DNA of 64,000 nt, taken from Flavobacterium alvei. GTDB taxonomy: Bacteria; Bacteroidota; Bacteroidia; Flavobacteriales; Flavobacteriaceae. Numbering within the stretch: position 1 is the stretch's first letter; every line of letters begins with the position of its first letter. Position numbers and translations under genes: made by a program. Location: the NCBI RefSeq assembly GCF_002920895.1, contig NZ_PQVG01000001.1, positions 186,001 to 250,000 of the forward strand, read 5' to 3'. Shown one piece after another: positions 16,583 through 26,014 of the stretch. The notes under the pieces are model-generated. The model did no database searches, had not been told where the DNA came from, and saw only the letters and a program-made list of their open reading frames with translations.

Positions 16583-17854
16583 ATGACCGCAGATTTATTA
16601 CTAGGATTACAATGGGGAGATGAAGGAAAAGGGAAAATTGTTGACGTACTTACGTCAAAATATGACATTATTGCCCGCTTTCAAGGCGGTCCAAATGCAG
16701 GACATACATTAGAATTTGACGGAATTAAACACGTTTTGAGAACCATTCCTTCTGGAATTTTTCACAAAACCGCAGTAAATGTTATTGGAAATGGAGTAGT
16801 AATTGATCCTGTTGTATTTCAAAAAGAAATTGAAGGATTAGCAAAATTTAATTTAGACCTAAAAGGCAAATTAATCATTTCTAGAAAAGCACATTTAATT
16901 TTACCAACCCACCGTTTGCTTGATGCCGCTTCTGAAGCTTCAAAAGGAAAAGCAAAAATTGGTTCTACTCTTAAAGGAATTGGCCCAACGTATATGGACA
17001 AAACTGGAAGAAATGGAATCCGTGTTGGCGATATCGAATTAGAAGATTTCAAAGAAAGATACCGCTCATTGGCCAACAAGCACGAAGAAATGATAGCATT
17101 TTATGATGTTGATATTCAGTACAACTTAGATGAAATGGAAAAAGAATTCTTTGAATCTATCGAAGAATTGAAAAAAATAGATTTTATAGACAGCGAAGAA
17201 TACATCAATCAAGCCCAAAGAGCTGGAAAGTTAATTTTATGCGAAGGCGCTCAAGGTTCGTTACTAGATGTTGATTTTGGAACATATCCATTTGTAACTT
17301 CATCAAACACAACTGCTGCAGGGGCTTGTACTGGTTTGGGAATTGCTCCAAACAAAATAAAAGATGTGTACGGAATTTTCAAAGCCTATGTAACTCGTGT
17401 AGGAAGTGGTCCGTTCCCAACAGAACTTTTTGACGAAGACGGAGAAACAATGGCAAGAGTTGGTAATGAATATGGTTCAGTAACTGGCAGAAAACGTCGT
17501 TGTGGATGGTTGGATTTAGTGGCTTTGAAATATGCAGTTCAAATCAATGGAGTTACTCAATTGATGATGATGAAAGGAGACGTTCTTTCTGGATTCCCAA
17601 CCTTGAAAGTATGTACTCAATACAATTACAAAGGAAAAGCGATTTCACATTTCCCATACAATATCGAAACTGAAAACGTAACTCCAATCTATACCGAATT
17701 AAAAGGATGGGAAGCTGATTTAACTGGAATGACGACTTATGATGAGTTGCCAAAAGAGTTAAAAGAGTACATCGAATTTATCGAAAAGGAAATTGAAGTG
17801 CCAATAAAAATTGTTTCTGTTGGACCAGACAGAAAACAAACCATTCTAAAATAA
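16583..17854 (+). CDS. purA: Adenylosuccinate synthase
   Basis: 423 residues, full length. The GTP-binding start LLLGLQWGDEGKGKIVD (W11-G-D-E-G-K-G-K18) and the catalytic D13 are present, as are FQGGPNAGHT, GNGVVIDP, GIGPTYMDKTGRNGIRVGD, GAQGSLLDVDFGTYPFVTSS and GSVTGRKRRCGWLD. The enzyme joins IMP and aspartate with GTP in AMP synthesis, as a cytoplasmic dimer. It is followed by a strong intrinsic terminator, so the transcript ends here. Confidence 0.98.
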   Translation: MTADLLLGLQWGDEGKGKIVDVLTSKYDIIARFQGGPNAGHTLEFDGIKHVLRTIPSGIFHKTAVNVIGNGVVIDPVVFQKEIEGLAKFNLDLKGKLIISRKAHLILPTHRLLDAASEASKGKAKIGSTLKGIGPTYMDKTGRNGIRVGDIELEDFKERYRSLANKHEEMIAFYDVDIQYNLDEMEKEFFESIEELKKIDFIDSEEYINQAQRAGKLILCEGAQGSLLDVDFGTYPFVTSSNTTAAGACTGLGIAPNKIKDVYGIFKAYVTRVGSGPFPTELFDEDGETMARVGNEYGSVTGRKRRCGWLDLVALKYAVQINGVTQLMMMKGDVLSGFPTLKVCTQYNYKGKAISHFPYNIETENVTPIYTELKGWEADLTGMTTYDELPKELKEYIEFIEKEIEVPIKIVSVGPDRKQTILK

Positions 17855-17860
17855 TAACTT

Positions 17861-17890
17861 AACGTCCCGATTAATCGGGACGTTTTTTTT
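17861..17890 (+). terminator. Intrinsic terminator after purA
   Basis: A perfect 12-bp inverted repeat (AACGTCCCGATT/AATCGGGACGTT, 17861-17884, no unpaired centre as written) runs into a T tract at 17883-17890. It ends 36 bp after the purA stop. Confidence 0.92.
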
Positions 17891-17906
17891 AAACATTAAA
17901 AATCCG

Positions 17907-18488
17907 ATGAAAGATCCCAAAATAACCATTCAAAAAACCGAATTACTTTCAGACAATTGGTATTTATTAAATAAAATAACTTTCGATTATCAAGAAGAAA
18001 ATAAACCGACAGAAACTCACATAAGAGAAGTATATGATCGAGGAAACGGAGCCGCCATTCTACTATATAACCCTGCTGAAAAAACCGTGATTTTAACACG
18101 TCAGTTTCGATTGCCATCCTATTTAAATAAAAACCAAACCGGAATGATGATTGAAGTTTGTGCTGGACTTTTAGACCAAGATCATCCAGAGCAATGTATT
18201 ATTCGAGAAACCGAAGAAGAAACTGGATATCGAATTTCAAAGGTTCAAAAAGTGATGGAAACCTATATGTCACCTGGCGCCGTAACCGAAATTTTGTATT
18301 TATTTATTGGTGAATACAATGCTTCAATGAAAGTACACGAAGGTGGCGGACTCGATGCAGAACAAGAACATATTGAAGTGATGGAACTTCCTTTTGAAAA
18401 AGCTTTTGAAATGATTGCAACTGGTGAAATTAAAGATGCTAAGACCGTGATGTTGTTGCAGTATGCGAAGATTAATGAGTTGGTATGA
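17907..18488 (+). CDS. Nudix hydrolase, GDP-mannose pyrophosphatase (NudK)-like
   Basis: 193 residues. The Nudix region reads MIEVCAGLLDQDHPEQC followed by IIRETEEETGYRI; the register is the same as in NudK, with REtxEExG for metal binding. VLTRQFRLPSYLNKN before it and the late AEQEHIEVMELPFEKAFEM also fit the NudK/ADP-ribose pyrophosphatase group. It probably hydrolyses a nucleoside-diphosphate sugar such as GDP-mannose to a nucleotide and sugar phosphate. The substrate is inferred. It converges on the AEC transporter gene, with 9 bp between the stops. Confidence 0.88.
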   Translation: MKDPKITIQKTELLSDNWYLLNKITFDYQEENKPTETHIREVYDRGNGAAILLYNPAEKTVILTRQFRLPSYLNKNQTGMMIEVCAGLLDQDHPEQCIIRETEEETGYRISKVQKVMETYMSPGAVTEILYLFIGEYNASMKVHEGGGLDAEQEHIEVMELPFEKAFEMIATGEIKDAKTVMLLQYAKINELV

Positions 18489-18497
18489 TTAAAAACA

Positions 18498-19409
18498 TCA
18501 AATACAACCTGCCACAAAATACCAAAAAACCAAGGTGATAAAAGAAATTGGAATTCCAAAACCAATCATCATACTGCACAATCGGGGTTTCAAACCGTGA
18601 GTAGCTGCAATAATACTGGACGAAATCATTGGTGCCATCGCTCCTTCCATAATTGAAACTTGTATCATTTTTGAATGTTGGTCAAAAACAACTACATACA
18701 ACAAATAAATTAGTGCTGGTGTCAAAATCAATTTATAAAAAAGTCCTAACCTTAAGAATTTCCAATGCTTGCTCTTTTTATCAAAATGAAGTTGGAGTCC
18801 AACGGATAGCATCGCTAATGGCGTCATCACACTTCCAATTTTCAGTAAACCAAACTGAATGTATTGATGAAAATCAAATTGAAAAACATTCATAAAACAC
18901 GCCAACAAAAAAGCGATAAACGGAGGAAAAAAGATAATTTTTTTAGCAATTTGAAATCCATTTGAACTTCCGTTAGAATACAAAGTAGCTACAACAACTC
19001 CCAAAGTGGAAAGCACAACAAAAGTTCCCGGCTGATCAACAATTATAGCTATTTTCAGACCTTCTTCTCCATACAAAGCTTGAATAATTGGAAAACCCAA
19101 GAAGGAAGTATTGCCAAAACCCGCCGTTAAAATCAAACATCCCGTCAATTTTCTGGACCATCCCATTCTTTTCCCTAACAAACTAAAAAACAAAATTGCT
19201 GTGGTAAAACTAATCCAAGTGACACCAATGGGAAACAACAAATGCGAATCTAATTTGATTTTTGGAATGTAATAAAGTGCCAAAGCTGGAAGACAAAGAT
19301 AAATTACAATCTTATTTAATACTTTATAAAAATCTGTTGGAAATTGCTTTATCTTTTGCAAAACAACTCCAAGAAATAAAAAAACAAAAATTAGAATAAA
19401 GTTGTTCAT
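18498..19409 (-). CDS. AEC (auxin efflux carrier) family transporter
   Basis: 303 residues, about ten hydrophobic helices arranged as two five-helix halves. Family cues are IYLCLPALALYYIPKIKL near the start, GFGNTSFLGFPIIQALYGEEGL, and the late EGAMAPMISSSIIAATHGL. Members export organic acids or related anions; the substrate here is unknown. A TATTTTTG element on the minus strand at 19426-19433 gives it its own promoter just before the ATG. Confidence 0.88.
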   Translation of the reverse strand: MNNFILIFVFLFLGVVLQKIKQFPTDFYKVLNKIVIYLCLPALALYYIPKIKLDSHLLFPIGVTWISFTTAILFFSLLGKRMGWSRKLTGCLILTAGFGNTSFLGFPIIQALYGEEGLKIAIIVDQPGTFVVLSTLGVVVATLYSNGSSNGFQIAKKIIFFPPFIAFLLACFMNVFQFDFHQYIQFGLLKIGSVMTPLAMLSVGLQLHFDKKSKHWKFLRLGLFYKLILTPALIYLLYVVVFDQHSKMIQVSIMEGAMAPMISSSIIAATHGLKPRLCSMMIGFGIPISFITLVFWYFVAGCI

Positions 19410-19425
19410 AGTAGTAGATTGACTG

Positions 19426-19433
19426 CAAAAATA
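19426..19433 (-). promoter_or_regulatory. -7 element TATTTTTG of the AEC carrier gene
   Basis: On the minus strand 19433-19426 reads TATTTTTG, a TAnnTTTG match 16 bp before the ATG at 19409. No unambiguous upstream TTG was identified. Confidence 0.45.
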
Positions 19434-19635
19434 CCACTAAAATTTATTTTGAAAATGAGGAAATCTATTTTTAATCTTTTATTTACCCCAGATAAAAGAA
19501 ATTATTTGCTACCAGAGTTTAGCCTTGAAGTGATAACTACAAAATACAACCATTTATAACAAACCAGATTCAAAGAGCAATCCCTTTTTGAAACTGTTTT
19601 TGTTTTCACTACTTTTACTACTCAAACAAAGCATT

Positions 19636-20730
19636 TTGGACAATAAAAATCAACATCCAAGCAGTTTACACGAAAAAGATGGAATTTCACCTCCAGAAAT
19701 TATCAGTTCGAAAGCTGTGGAACAAATTCAACTACTTAGAAAAAAACAACGCACAACTCAGGAATTAATCAATGGAGTTTTAGCAGGAAATATTTCAGAT
19801 TTAAGCCGAGCCGTAACTCTAATTGAAAGTACAAATGCCAACCATTTGGCGAAAGCCAATGAAGTACTAAACGCTTGCTTACCTCACGCCAATAAATCAG
19901 TAAGAATAGGAATAACGGGAGTTCCTGGTGTTGGAAAAAGTACTTTTATTGAAGCATTTGGAAAACATTTAACTGGTCTAGGCAAAAAAGTAGCCGTGCT
20001 TGCCGTTGACCCAAGCAGCACCATTTCGCACGGAAGTATTCTAGGCGATAAAACCCGAATGGAAGAATTAATTAAAGACCCTAATGCCTATATCAGACCT
20101 TCCTCTTCAGGAGAAACGCTTGGCGGTGTGGCTCGAAAAACTAGAGAAACCATTATGCTATGTGAAGCTGCTGGTTTTGACACTATTCTCATTGAAACTG
20201 TTGGTGTTGGACAAAGCGAAACTGCAGTTCATAGTATGGTCGATTTCTTTTTGCTTTTGAAAATTTCAGGCGCTGGCGATGAATTACAAGGCATCAAACG
20301 AGGTATTATGGAAATGGTCGATGCTATTGTCATCAATAAATGTGATGGCGATAACATCAAAAAGTCCAAATTAGCAAAAACTGAATTTGAACGTGCTTTG
20401 CATTTATTTCCTGCCAAAAAATCGGGTTGGATTCCAACAACCTCAACTTGTAGTTCGATAACACTAGAAGGAATTCCGGAAATTTGGCAAACAATCGAGC
20501 AATTTATCGAAATCACTAAAGGGAATACTTATTTCTTTGAAAAACGGGCAGCACAAAATCAATATTGGTTACTTGAAACCATTAATGAACAATTGAAAAC
20601 TAATTTCTACAACAATCCTGAAATCCAGAAAGTTTTGGAATCTACTAAAAAAGCGGTACAAAATGATGAAATTTCACCTTTTGCAGCCGCTCAATTCGTA
20701 TTGGAAAACTATTTCAAAAATTTAAAATAA
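19636..20730 (+). CDS. meaB: MeaB/ArgK-family GTPase, methylmalonyl-CoA mutase chaperone
   Basis: About 364 residues. P-loop GVPGVGKS, then AVDPSSTISHGSILGDKTRM, RPSSSGETLGGVARKT, ETVGVGQSE and the NKCD base-specificity motif identify a G3E GTPase of the MeaB group, which protects and reloads the B12-dependent mutase. There is no ATG before the conserved region. The frame is open to a TTG at 19588, but that would add a hydrophobic leader (KLFLFSLLLLLKQ) unlikely for a cytosolic GTPase, and 19588-19617 looks like a promoter (TTG, 19 bp, TACTTTTA). TTG at 19636 is therefore preferred. The mutase itself is not in the window. Confidence 0.88.
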   Translation: MDNKNQHPSSLHEKDGISPPEIISSKAVEQIQLLRKKQRTTQELINGVLAGNISDLSRAVTLIESTNANHLAKANEVLNACLPHANKSVRIGITGVPGVGKSTFIEAFGKHLTGLGKKVAVLAVDPSSTISHGSILGDKTRMEELIKDPNAYIRPSSSGETLGGVARKTRETIMLCEAAGFDTILIETVGVGQSETAVHSMVDFFLLLKISGAGDELQGIKRGIMEMVDAIVINKCDGDNIKKSKLAKTEFERALHLFPAKKSGWIPTTSTCSSITLEGIPEIWQTIEQFIEITKGNTYFFEKRAAQNQYWLLETINEQLKTNFYNNPEIQKVLESTKKAVQNDEISPFAAAQFVLENYFKNLK

Positions 20731-20792
20731 TCTCCGACTAAATAGCATCAGTTACAGCTCTTTTTGTTATGGAAAAAATTTTTGAAAAAATA

Positions 20793-21023
20793 TTATTCTT
20801 TTTCGTAACGTTCCATTTCTCGGTCATAAAAGGCATTGGCTTGTTCAATCAAACCTTCCATTTCGGCATTTAATTCAGCTTCATCAAGATCTTCAGCTTC
20901 TTCCATAAATTCTACTTCATCGTCTTTTAGATTGATGATGAATCTTGGATAATCCAAATGAATGATGAAAATATCATCTGGAAAATCAGTGTTATCGCCT
21001 AGTAAAAATTTTGGTAATTCCAT
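20793..21023 (-). CDS. Small acidic conserved hypothetical protein
   Basis: 76 residues, very acidic, with a beta-rich first half (MELPKFLLGDNTDFPDDIFIIHL, PRFIINL) and a helical acidic tail (EEAEDLDEAELNAEMEGLIEQA). I recognise it as the kind of short protein conserved across flavobacteria but know no function. No signal or membrane segment. It lies 75 bp downstream of the SPFH gene on the same strand, separated by repeated TTTAGATTT words, and converges with meaB. Confidence 0.75.
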   Translation of the reverse strand: MELPKFLLGDNTDFPDDIFIIHLDYPRFIINLKDDEVEFMEEAEDLDEAELNAEMEGLIEQANAFYDREMERYEKE

Positions 21024-21098
21024 TTTATAATTTTTGAATTTAGATTTTAGATTTTAGATTCCCTTTGAAATTTTGAATTTCAATTTTGGAATTTAAGT

Positions 21099-22010
21099 TT
21101 ATTTATCAGACAAAATTACTGGTGCACTTCCCCCTTTTCCCATAAAAATAATTTTGGTATTTGGCGAAGTTGCAATTTCTTTTTGCGCTTTTATTTGTTC
21201 GTATTGCAATTGTTTATCGGTCAATCCCATAGAAATAATCCTTTGATAATCAGCGATACCTTGTGCCTCAACTCTTTTTCTTTCGGCTTCTTGTTTTTCT
21301 TTTTGTAGCACGAAAGTCATTTTTTGAGCCTCTTGCTCTGCATTAATCTTGCTTTCGATAGTTGCTTTTACAGATTCGGGAAGATTTATATTTCGAATCA
21401 ATAGTTGTTCTAAAATCAAACCTCTAGCTTTAAAATCGTCTTCTATACTTTTTCTAATTCTTTGTTGAAATTCATTTCTTTTGGTCGAATACAAAGCCAC
21501 GGCATCATAATAAACAGCATTATCTCGAATACGAGTTCTTGTAATTGGACGCACAATTTTATCGCTGTAATTTACTCCAATTTGCTTGAAAATATTTGGA
21601 GCATCAGTAGGAGTTATTCGATACAAAACGGTCAAATCAATCACCACTTCGAGTCCATCATTCGACAGAACTCGAATAGCATCATCGCCTTCCTGAGCGC
21701 CTTCGCCGTGAACGGCTGACATAGTGTAGTTCTGGGTTTGAATGTCAAAATCGGTTACATCCAAAAGTGGGTTTATCAAATGCAAACCACTTTCTAAAAT
21801 ATCGGGTTGAACGCTTCCATAAAGTGATTTTACACCTACTTTTCCCGCATCAATTTGTTTGAACATCGACGAGAAAATTCCCAAAGCAATTACAACAAAT
21901 CCAACTAATTTAAGCGTATTCGAAAACTTGAAAAACGGATTGCTGGCATTACTTTTTACAGCAAAACTCACAATCAATAAAATAACCCCAATAATAATTA
22001 ATAGTATCAT
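21099..22010 (-). CDS. Prohibitin/SPFH (band 7) family membrane protein
   Basis: 303 residues. Two N-terminal hydrophobic segments (about 1-18 and 34-48) anchor it, then the SPFH domain (KQIDAGKVGVKSLYGSVQPDILESGLHLINPLLDV) and a long helical part with RNINLPESVKATIESKINAEQEAQKM and ADYQRIISMGLTDKQLQYE. Prohibitin-like proteins form large ring or cage assemblies in the membrane and often modulate FtsH-type proteolysis. The C-terminus ends in a glycine-containing GKGGSAPVILSDK. No partner gene such as NfeD is adjacent. Confidence 0.92.
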   Translation of the reverse strand: MILLIIIGVILLIVSFAVKSNASNPFFKFSNTLKLVGFVVIALGIFSSMFKQIDAGKVGVKSLYGSVQPDILESGLHLINPLLDVTDFDIQTQNYTMSAVHGEGAQEGDDAIRVLSNDGLEVVIDLTVLYRITPTDAPNIFKQIGVNYSDKIVRPITRTRIRDNAVYYDAVALYSTKRNEFQQRIRKSIEDDFKARGLILEQLLIRNINLPESVKATIESKINAEQEAQKMTFVLQKEKQEAERKRVEAQGIADYQRIISMGLTDKQLQYEQIKAQKEIATSPNTKIIFMGKGGSAPVILSDK

Positions 22011-22097
22011 TTTTTTTCAAAATTAATTTGTTCGATGATTATACGATAAATCAGATTATAAGTTACAATGTTTTAAGAAAAAACCTAAAAAATTTTA

Positions 22098-23471
22098 TTA
22101 GTTTTCCAATGCTAATCTTTTGGTCAATCTCGCAAAGCGAATGTACAAAAATAAAGCTGCCGCTGTTAATCCTGCCAAAAGTCCAATCCAGATTCCAGTT
22201 GCAGCCAAATTGGTGTGTGTTCCTAAAAAATACGAAATCGGGAAACCCACAATCCAATATGCCACAAAGGTAATGTACATCGGGATTTTTACGTCTTGCA
22301 ACCCTCTTAAAGCCCCCAAAACTACTACTTGGATTCCGTCAGAAATTTGAAAAACAGCTGCCACCAAAAGCAATTGGGATGCTATGAATATTATTTCGGC
22401 ATTATCCAATTCTTGTGTGACATCGGACATATTCAAGAACAAATGGGGCAAGAAATTATGAAAAATTACGAAAACCAACCCGAAGAAAGTTTCGACCATA
22501 ATCGCCAACAAGAAAATTGAGCGAGCCACGGTAATTAATTGCTTGTAATCTTTTGCCCCTTTGGCATTGCTCACTCGAATCATCGCTGCCACGCTAAACC
22601 CCATTGCCACCATAAAAGTGGACGAAGCCAAAGTCAACGCAATTTGATTGGCTGCCTGACTGTTTTTTCCAAGCGAACCCGAAAGCCAAATCGCTGCAGT
22701 AAACAAAGCTACTTCAAACAACATTTGCATAGCCGAAGGTAAACCCAAATTAATGATTTTCTTTAAAATTGATTTCTTAATTTCTTTGAAAGTAAAATTC
22801 TTGAAATAATGTTTGAATGCTGAATTTTTCCTCAAAATAAAGTGCATAAAAACCACCATCATAATTCTAGAAATTACAGTTCCCAATGCTGCGCCCAAAA
22901 TACCCAATTTAGGAAAACCAAAAACCCCATAAATCAACACATAATTGAAGAAAATATGTACCACATTGGCCAGATAAATGGCATACATCGAATATTTAGT
23001 TTGCGACAAACCATCGGCAAATTGCTTATAACCTTGGAAAATAATTACGGGAATTAAGGAAAAAGCCACCCAATTAATATAAGGCGCGGCCAATTCGACA
23101 ACCGCTTCTGGTTGGTTCATTAATTGCATTATGGGCTTTGCTAAAATAATCAAAACAAATATGACGATTCCTAAAAGCGTACACAACAACAAGCTGTGAT
23201 GAAATGTAGTTCTGATTTTTTTGTTGTCTTTCTCTGCATCAGCTTCCGCAATCAAAGGTGTGATGGCGGTAGAAAAACCAATTCCCAACGACATTCCAAT
23301 AAAGATAAAACTATTGCCCAATGAAACGGCTGCCAATTCGGTTGAACCCAAATTTCCAACCATAAAATTATCTACAATCCCAATTAATGTATGCCCTAAC
23401 ATTCCAAGAATAACTGGAAAAGCTAGTTTCAAACTATAAGAGAACTCTTTTGTATATTTGGAAATATTCAC
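22098..23471 (-). CDS. MATE family efflux transporter (NorM-like)
   Basis: 457 residues with twelve predicted membrane helices in two halves. Family cues: FPVILGMLGHTLIGIVDNFMVGNLG at the start, GFSTAITPLIAEADAEKD, and in the second half GLPSAMQMLFEVALFTAAIWLSG. MATE pumps exchange cations (Na+ or H+) for organic cations or drugs across the inner membrane. The drug spectrum cannot be predicted. It has its own TATCTTTG promoter element on the minus strand at 23491-23498. Confidence 0.93.
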   Translation of the reverse strand: MNISKYTKEFSYSLKLAFPVILGMLGHTLIGIVDNFMVGNLGSTELAAVSLGNSFIFIGMSLGIGFSTAITPLIAEADAEKDNKKIRTTFHHSLLLCTLLGIVIFVLIILAKPIMQLMNQPEAVVELAAPYINWVAFSLIPVIIFQGYKQFADGLSQTKYSMYAIYLANVVHIFFNYVLIYGVFGFPKLGILGAALGTVISRIMMVVFMHFILRKNSAFKHYFKNFTFKEIKKSILKKIINLGLPSAMQMLFEVALFTAAIWLSGSLGKNSQAANQIALTLASSTFMVAMGFSVAAMIRVSNAKGAKDYKQLITVARSIFLLAIMVETFFGLVFVIFHNFLPHLFLNMSDVTQELDNAEIIFIASQLLLVAAVFQISDGIQVVVLGALRGLQDVKIPMYITFVAYWIVGFPISYFLGTHTNLAATGIWIGLLAGLTAAALFLYIRFARLTKRLALEN

Positions 23472-23490
23472 ATTAATTTATTTTGGTTGG

Positions 23491-23498
23491 CAAAGATA
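23491..23498 (-). promoter_or_regulatory. -7 element TATCTTTG of the MATE gene
   Basis: The minus strand reads TATCTTTG here, 19 bp before the ATG at 23471; a perfect TAnnTTTG match in the short spacer to the divergent DUF6929 gene. Confidence 0.55.
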
Positions 23499-23596
23499 TA
23501 GCAAAAACACAACACAAATTCGATTGATTTTTACTAATTTCGAAAAGTTTACAATTGTCCTCCATTAGAAAACCCAAACTGTCTCTTCATTATTAA

Positions 23597-24427
23597 ATGG
23601 AAAAATTTACACTCGAAGCCTTATTTAAAATCATCGGTCTTGGCTCAGCTTCTGGGCTAGTTTACAAAGACAATTCCTTGTTTATCATTTCTGATAACAG
23701 TACTTTTCTATATCAATATCACATTCAGGAAAAGCAACTTTCTAAAATACAATTATTAGAAAAAGGCGAAGAAAACATTCCAAAAAAAGACAAATACGAT
23801 TTTGAATCCATTGTTTTAAAAGGAAATAAACTTCATCTTTTGGGTTCCGGTTCCACTTCCAAAAGAGAAAAAAGAATAACCTATAATCTTGAAACCAAAG
23901 AAATAATTGAAAAAGATTTATCACAATTGTACCAAAATCTAAAACAAACGGCTTCCATTTCTGATAATGAATTAAATATTGAAGGCGCTCTTTTCTGCAA
24001 TAAAAAATGGCTTTTATTCCAAAGAGGCAATGGTGTTAATTCTAAAAATGGAATCGCAATAATAAACGGCAAACTCAATAAAAACAGTACGATTGAGTTC
24101 ATTCCAATACAATTGCCAAAAATCAAACACATAGAAACTTCTTTTACAGATGCCATTTTTGTCGATGAAAAAATTTACTTTTTGGCCACAGCCGAAGATA
24201 CTACTTCCACTTACGATGATGGCGAAATATTGGGAAGCCTAATTGGACGAATGGACAGCAAAACATTCGAAATAGAGTTTACCCAGAAAATATCCGATAC
24301 CCAAAAATTTGAAGGATTAACGCTTTATCAAAAGAGTGAAACCCAAATTGAGTTCCTACTTTGTGAAGACAATGATTCGGATGTTTTGGAAACCAATATT
24401 TATAAAATCTCGGTTCCAAAATTTTAA
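23597..24427 (+). CDS. DUF6929-type hypothetical protein, beta-propeller-like
   Basis: 276 residues without signal peptide. Repeated beta-hairpin blocks (SGLVYKDNSLFIISDN, DFESIVLKGNKLHLLGSGS, NIEGALFCNKKWLLFQRGNG, TDAIFVDEKIYFLATAEDT) suggest a propeller. The LNIEGALF and KFEGLTLY positions recall esterase-like or phytase-like propellers, but catalytic residues are not evident. Matches what I know as DUF6929 in Bacteroidota; function unknown. It is divergent from the MATE gene and followed by the sigma-factor gene after a 72-bp spacer. Confidence 0.75.
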   Translation: MEKFTLEALFKIIGLGSASGLVYKDNSLFIISDNSTFLYQYHIQEKQLSKIQLLEKGEENIPKKDKYDFESIVLKGNKLHLLGSGSTSKREKRITYNLETKEIIEKDLSQLYQNLKQTASISDNELNIEGALFCNKKWLLFQRGNGVNSKNGIAIINGKLNKNSTIEFIPIQLPKIKHIETSFTDAIFVDEKIYFLATAEDTTSTYDDGEILGSLIGRMDSKTFEIEFTQKISDTQKFEGLTLYQKSETQIEFLLCEDNDSDVLETNIYKISVPKF

Positions 24428-24499
24428 ATAACAAAAATATTTCAACCGCTTCCCAACCTTTTACCCTTAATCATCCTCTTTAGTAGAAAGACAACAATT

Positions 24500-25036
24500 G
24501 TGATAAACGAAAAACTAATTTCTGATTGCAAAAAAATGCACCGCGATGCCCAGCGTCAGGTGTATGAGCTGATGGCTCCCAAACTGTATCGTACTTGCAA
24601 GCGATATCTAAAGAAAGAAGAAGAAATAGAAGAAGCCTTGGCCGACGCTTTCTATACAATTTTCACCAAACTCGATCAACTCAAGGAATTGGGGGCTTTC
24701 GAAGCTTGGAGCAGAAAAATTACTGTCAATCATTGCTTGGCAACCATCAAAAAGAAAACAAATTTCAATTTGTACCTCGAAGATGTCAAAACTATTTCTC
24801 AACCTTTTACCGATGAAGTCACCGAACTCGAAGAAGAAGATTTGCTGAAATTGCTCAACCACATTCCCGAAGGTTGCAAAACTATATTTAATCTTTTCGT
24901 TATCGAAGGTTATGGTCACAAAGAAATCGCAGCAATGCTCAACATTTCCGAAGGCACATCCAAATCACAATTGAATGCTTCGAAAACTAAATTAAGGGAA
25001 TTAGTAAACAATTTGTATTACCAAAAAGCGAAATAG
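24500..25036 (+). CDS. ECF-type RNA polymerase sigma factor, GTG start
   Basis: 178 residues starting at GTG (MINEKLISDCKKMHRDAQRQ). Region sigma-2 (about 10-75) includes LYRTCKRYLKKEEEIEEALADAFYTIF and region sigma-4 (about 118-165) includes LPEGCKTIF-like HIPEGCKTIFNLFVIEGYGHKEIAAMLNI with SEGTSKSQLNASKTKLRE, the helix-turn-helix for the -35-type element. It directs polymerase to a small regulon, typically envelope or surface functions in this phylum. The next gene begins 2 bp after its stop and is its probable anti-sigma factor. Confidence 0.92.
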   Translation: MINEKLISDCKKMHRDAQRQVYELMAPKLYRTCKRYLKKEEEIEEALADAFYTIFTKLDQLKELGAFEAWSRKITVNHCLATIKKKTNFNLYLEDVKTISQPFTDEVTELEEEDLLKLLNHIPEGCKTIFNLFVIEGYGHKEIAAMLNISEGTSKSQLNASKTKLRELVNNLYYQKAK

Positions 25037-25038
25037 TC

Positions 25039-25974
25039 ATGGACAATCAAGATAAAATATTCGACAAAATAAAGAACGCTGCTCACAAAGCTGAAGAAAA
25101 AGACTTTCCCGGAATGGAAAGGATTTGGCAACGAGTGGATGCCAAATTGGAACAAAAAGAACTACAATCCAAAAACAAAAATTGGAAAAAAATTGCCATT
25201 GCAGCATCGGTTATCCTCTTGGTTTCCTTGGGGTATCAATTCTTAAAACCAACTGAAATCACTTCAATAAGCAAAGAGGTTGTAGTAAAAAAAGTGCCTT
25301 CAAAAAATGATTCTAAAAAAGCGATTGTTAGTTCGCAAATTGACACCGCCAAAGTAATAAATATCCTTAATGTAACAAAAACAACTCTTGTTGAAAAGGA
25401 AAATCAAAGCCCAGTTGTTGCATCAAGCGCAATGGATTCAGCAGAAAAACAGAGTGAAATAGCAGATGGAATTATAGCATCGGATTATACAAAAAGTGAA
25501 AAGGAAACTATTTTAAGGAATAAAACCAATACTTTCCGAAACCAAGTTTTTGATGCGATCGTGGTGCGATCGTCTTATTCCGAATTAGAAAAAAAGAAGC
25601 AAAAAGATAGTATTGCCCCCCAGAAAGCAGCCGAAACCAATGGGCCTTTGGTTGTTGTGAATGGAAATTTAGCACAAACAAAATTCAAATCAGTTCAAGA
25701 AGCAAAAAAAGAAATGCCCAAAAAACTAGATAACGAAGAAATTGAATCGCTCATTGTTCTCAAAGAACCTTTGTATATCATCAATGGTGTCGAATATACT
25801 GAAGAATCGCTTTTCGGAACACATCCAACAAGTCCTTATGCTCCTTTGAATAAACAAAAAATTGAAACTCTAACCATTTTACAAGACGACGAAGCCATAG
25901 AAAAATATGGAGAAAAAGGTAGCAAAGGAGTCGTAATTATTACCACCAAAAACAGAGTACCCATCCAAAAATAA
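25039..25974 (+). CDS. Putative anti-sigma factor with C-terminal TonB-plug-like module
   Basis: 311 residues: a cytoplasmic part of about 48 residues (DNQDKIFDKIKNAAHKAEEKDFPGMERIWQ), one membrane helix (51-69), a low-complexity Ser/Lys/Asp periplasmic stalk, and a C-terminal module (about 231-311). The module runs PLYIINGVEYTEESL, KIETLTILQDDEAIEKYGEKGSKGVVIITTK, the second half of a SusC-type plug. Position 2 bp after an ECF sigma gene and the single helix make it a likely anti-sigma factor, although no classic zinc motif is present. The periplasmic plug-like end could receive a signal from the vWA protein encoded next. Confidence 0.8.
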   Translation: MDNQDKIFDKIKNAAHKAEEKDFPGMERIWQRVDAKLEQKELQSKNKNWKKIAIAASVILLVSLGYQFLKPTEITSISKEVVVKKVPSKNDSKKAIVSSQIDTAKVINILNVTKTTLVEKENQSPVVASSAMDSAEKQSEIADGIIASDYTKSEKETILRNKTNTFRNQVFDAIVVRSSYSELEKKKQKDSIAPQKAAETNGPLVVVNGNLAQTKFKSVQEAKKEMPKKLDNEEIESLIVLKEPLYIINGVEYTEESLFGTHPTSPYAPLNKQKIETLTILQDDEAIEKYGEKGSKGVVIITTKNRVPIQK

Positions 25975-26014
25975 TTCGAAAAAAATCATTTCTAACATAC
26001 TAAAAACAACTATT

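Noticed and set aside
19588..19635. Signal-peptide-like extension of MeaB
   Set aside because: Hydrophobic leader makes no sense for a cytosolic GTPase; the stretch looks like a promoter (TTG, 19 bp, TACTTTTA).
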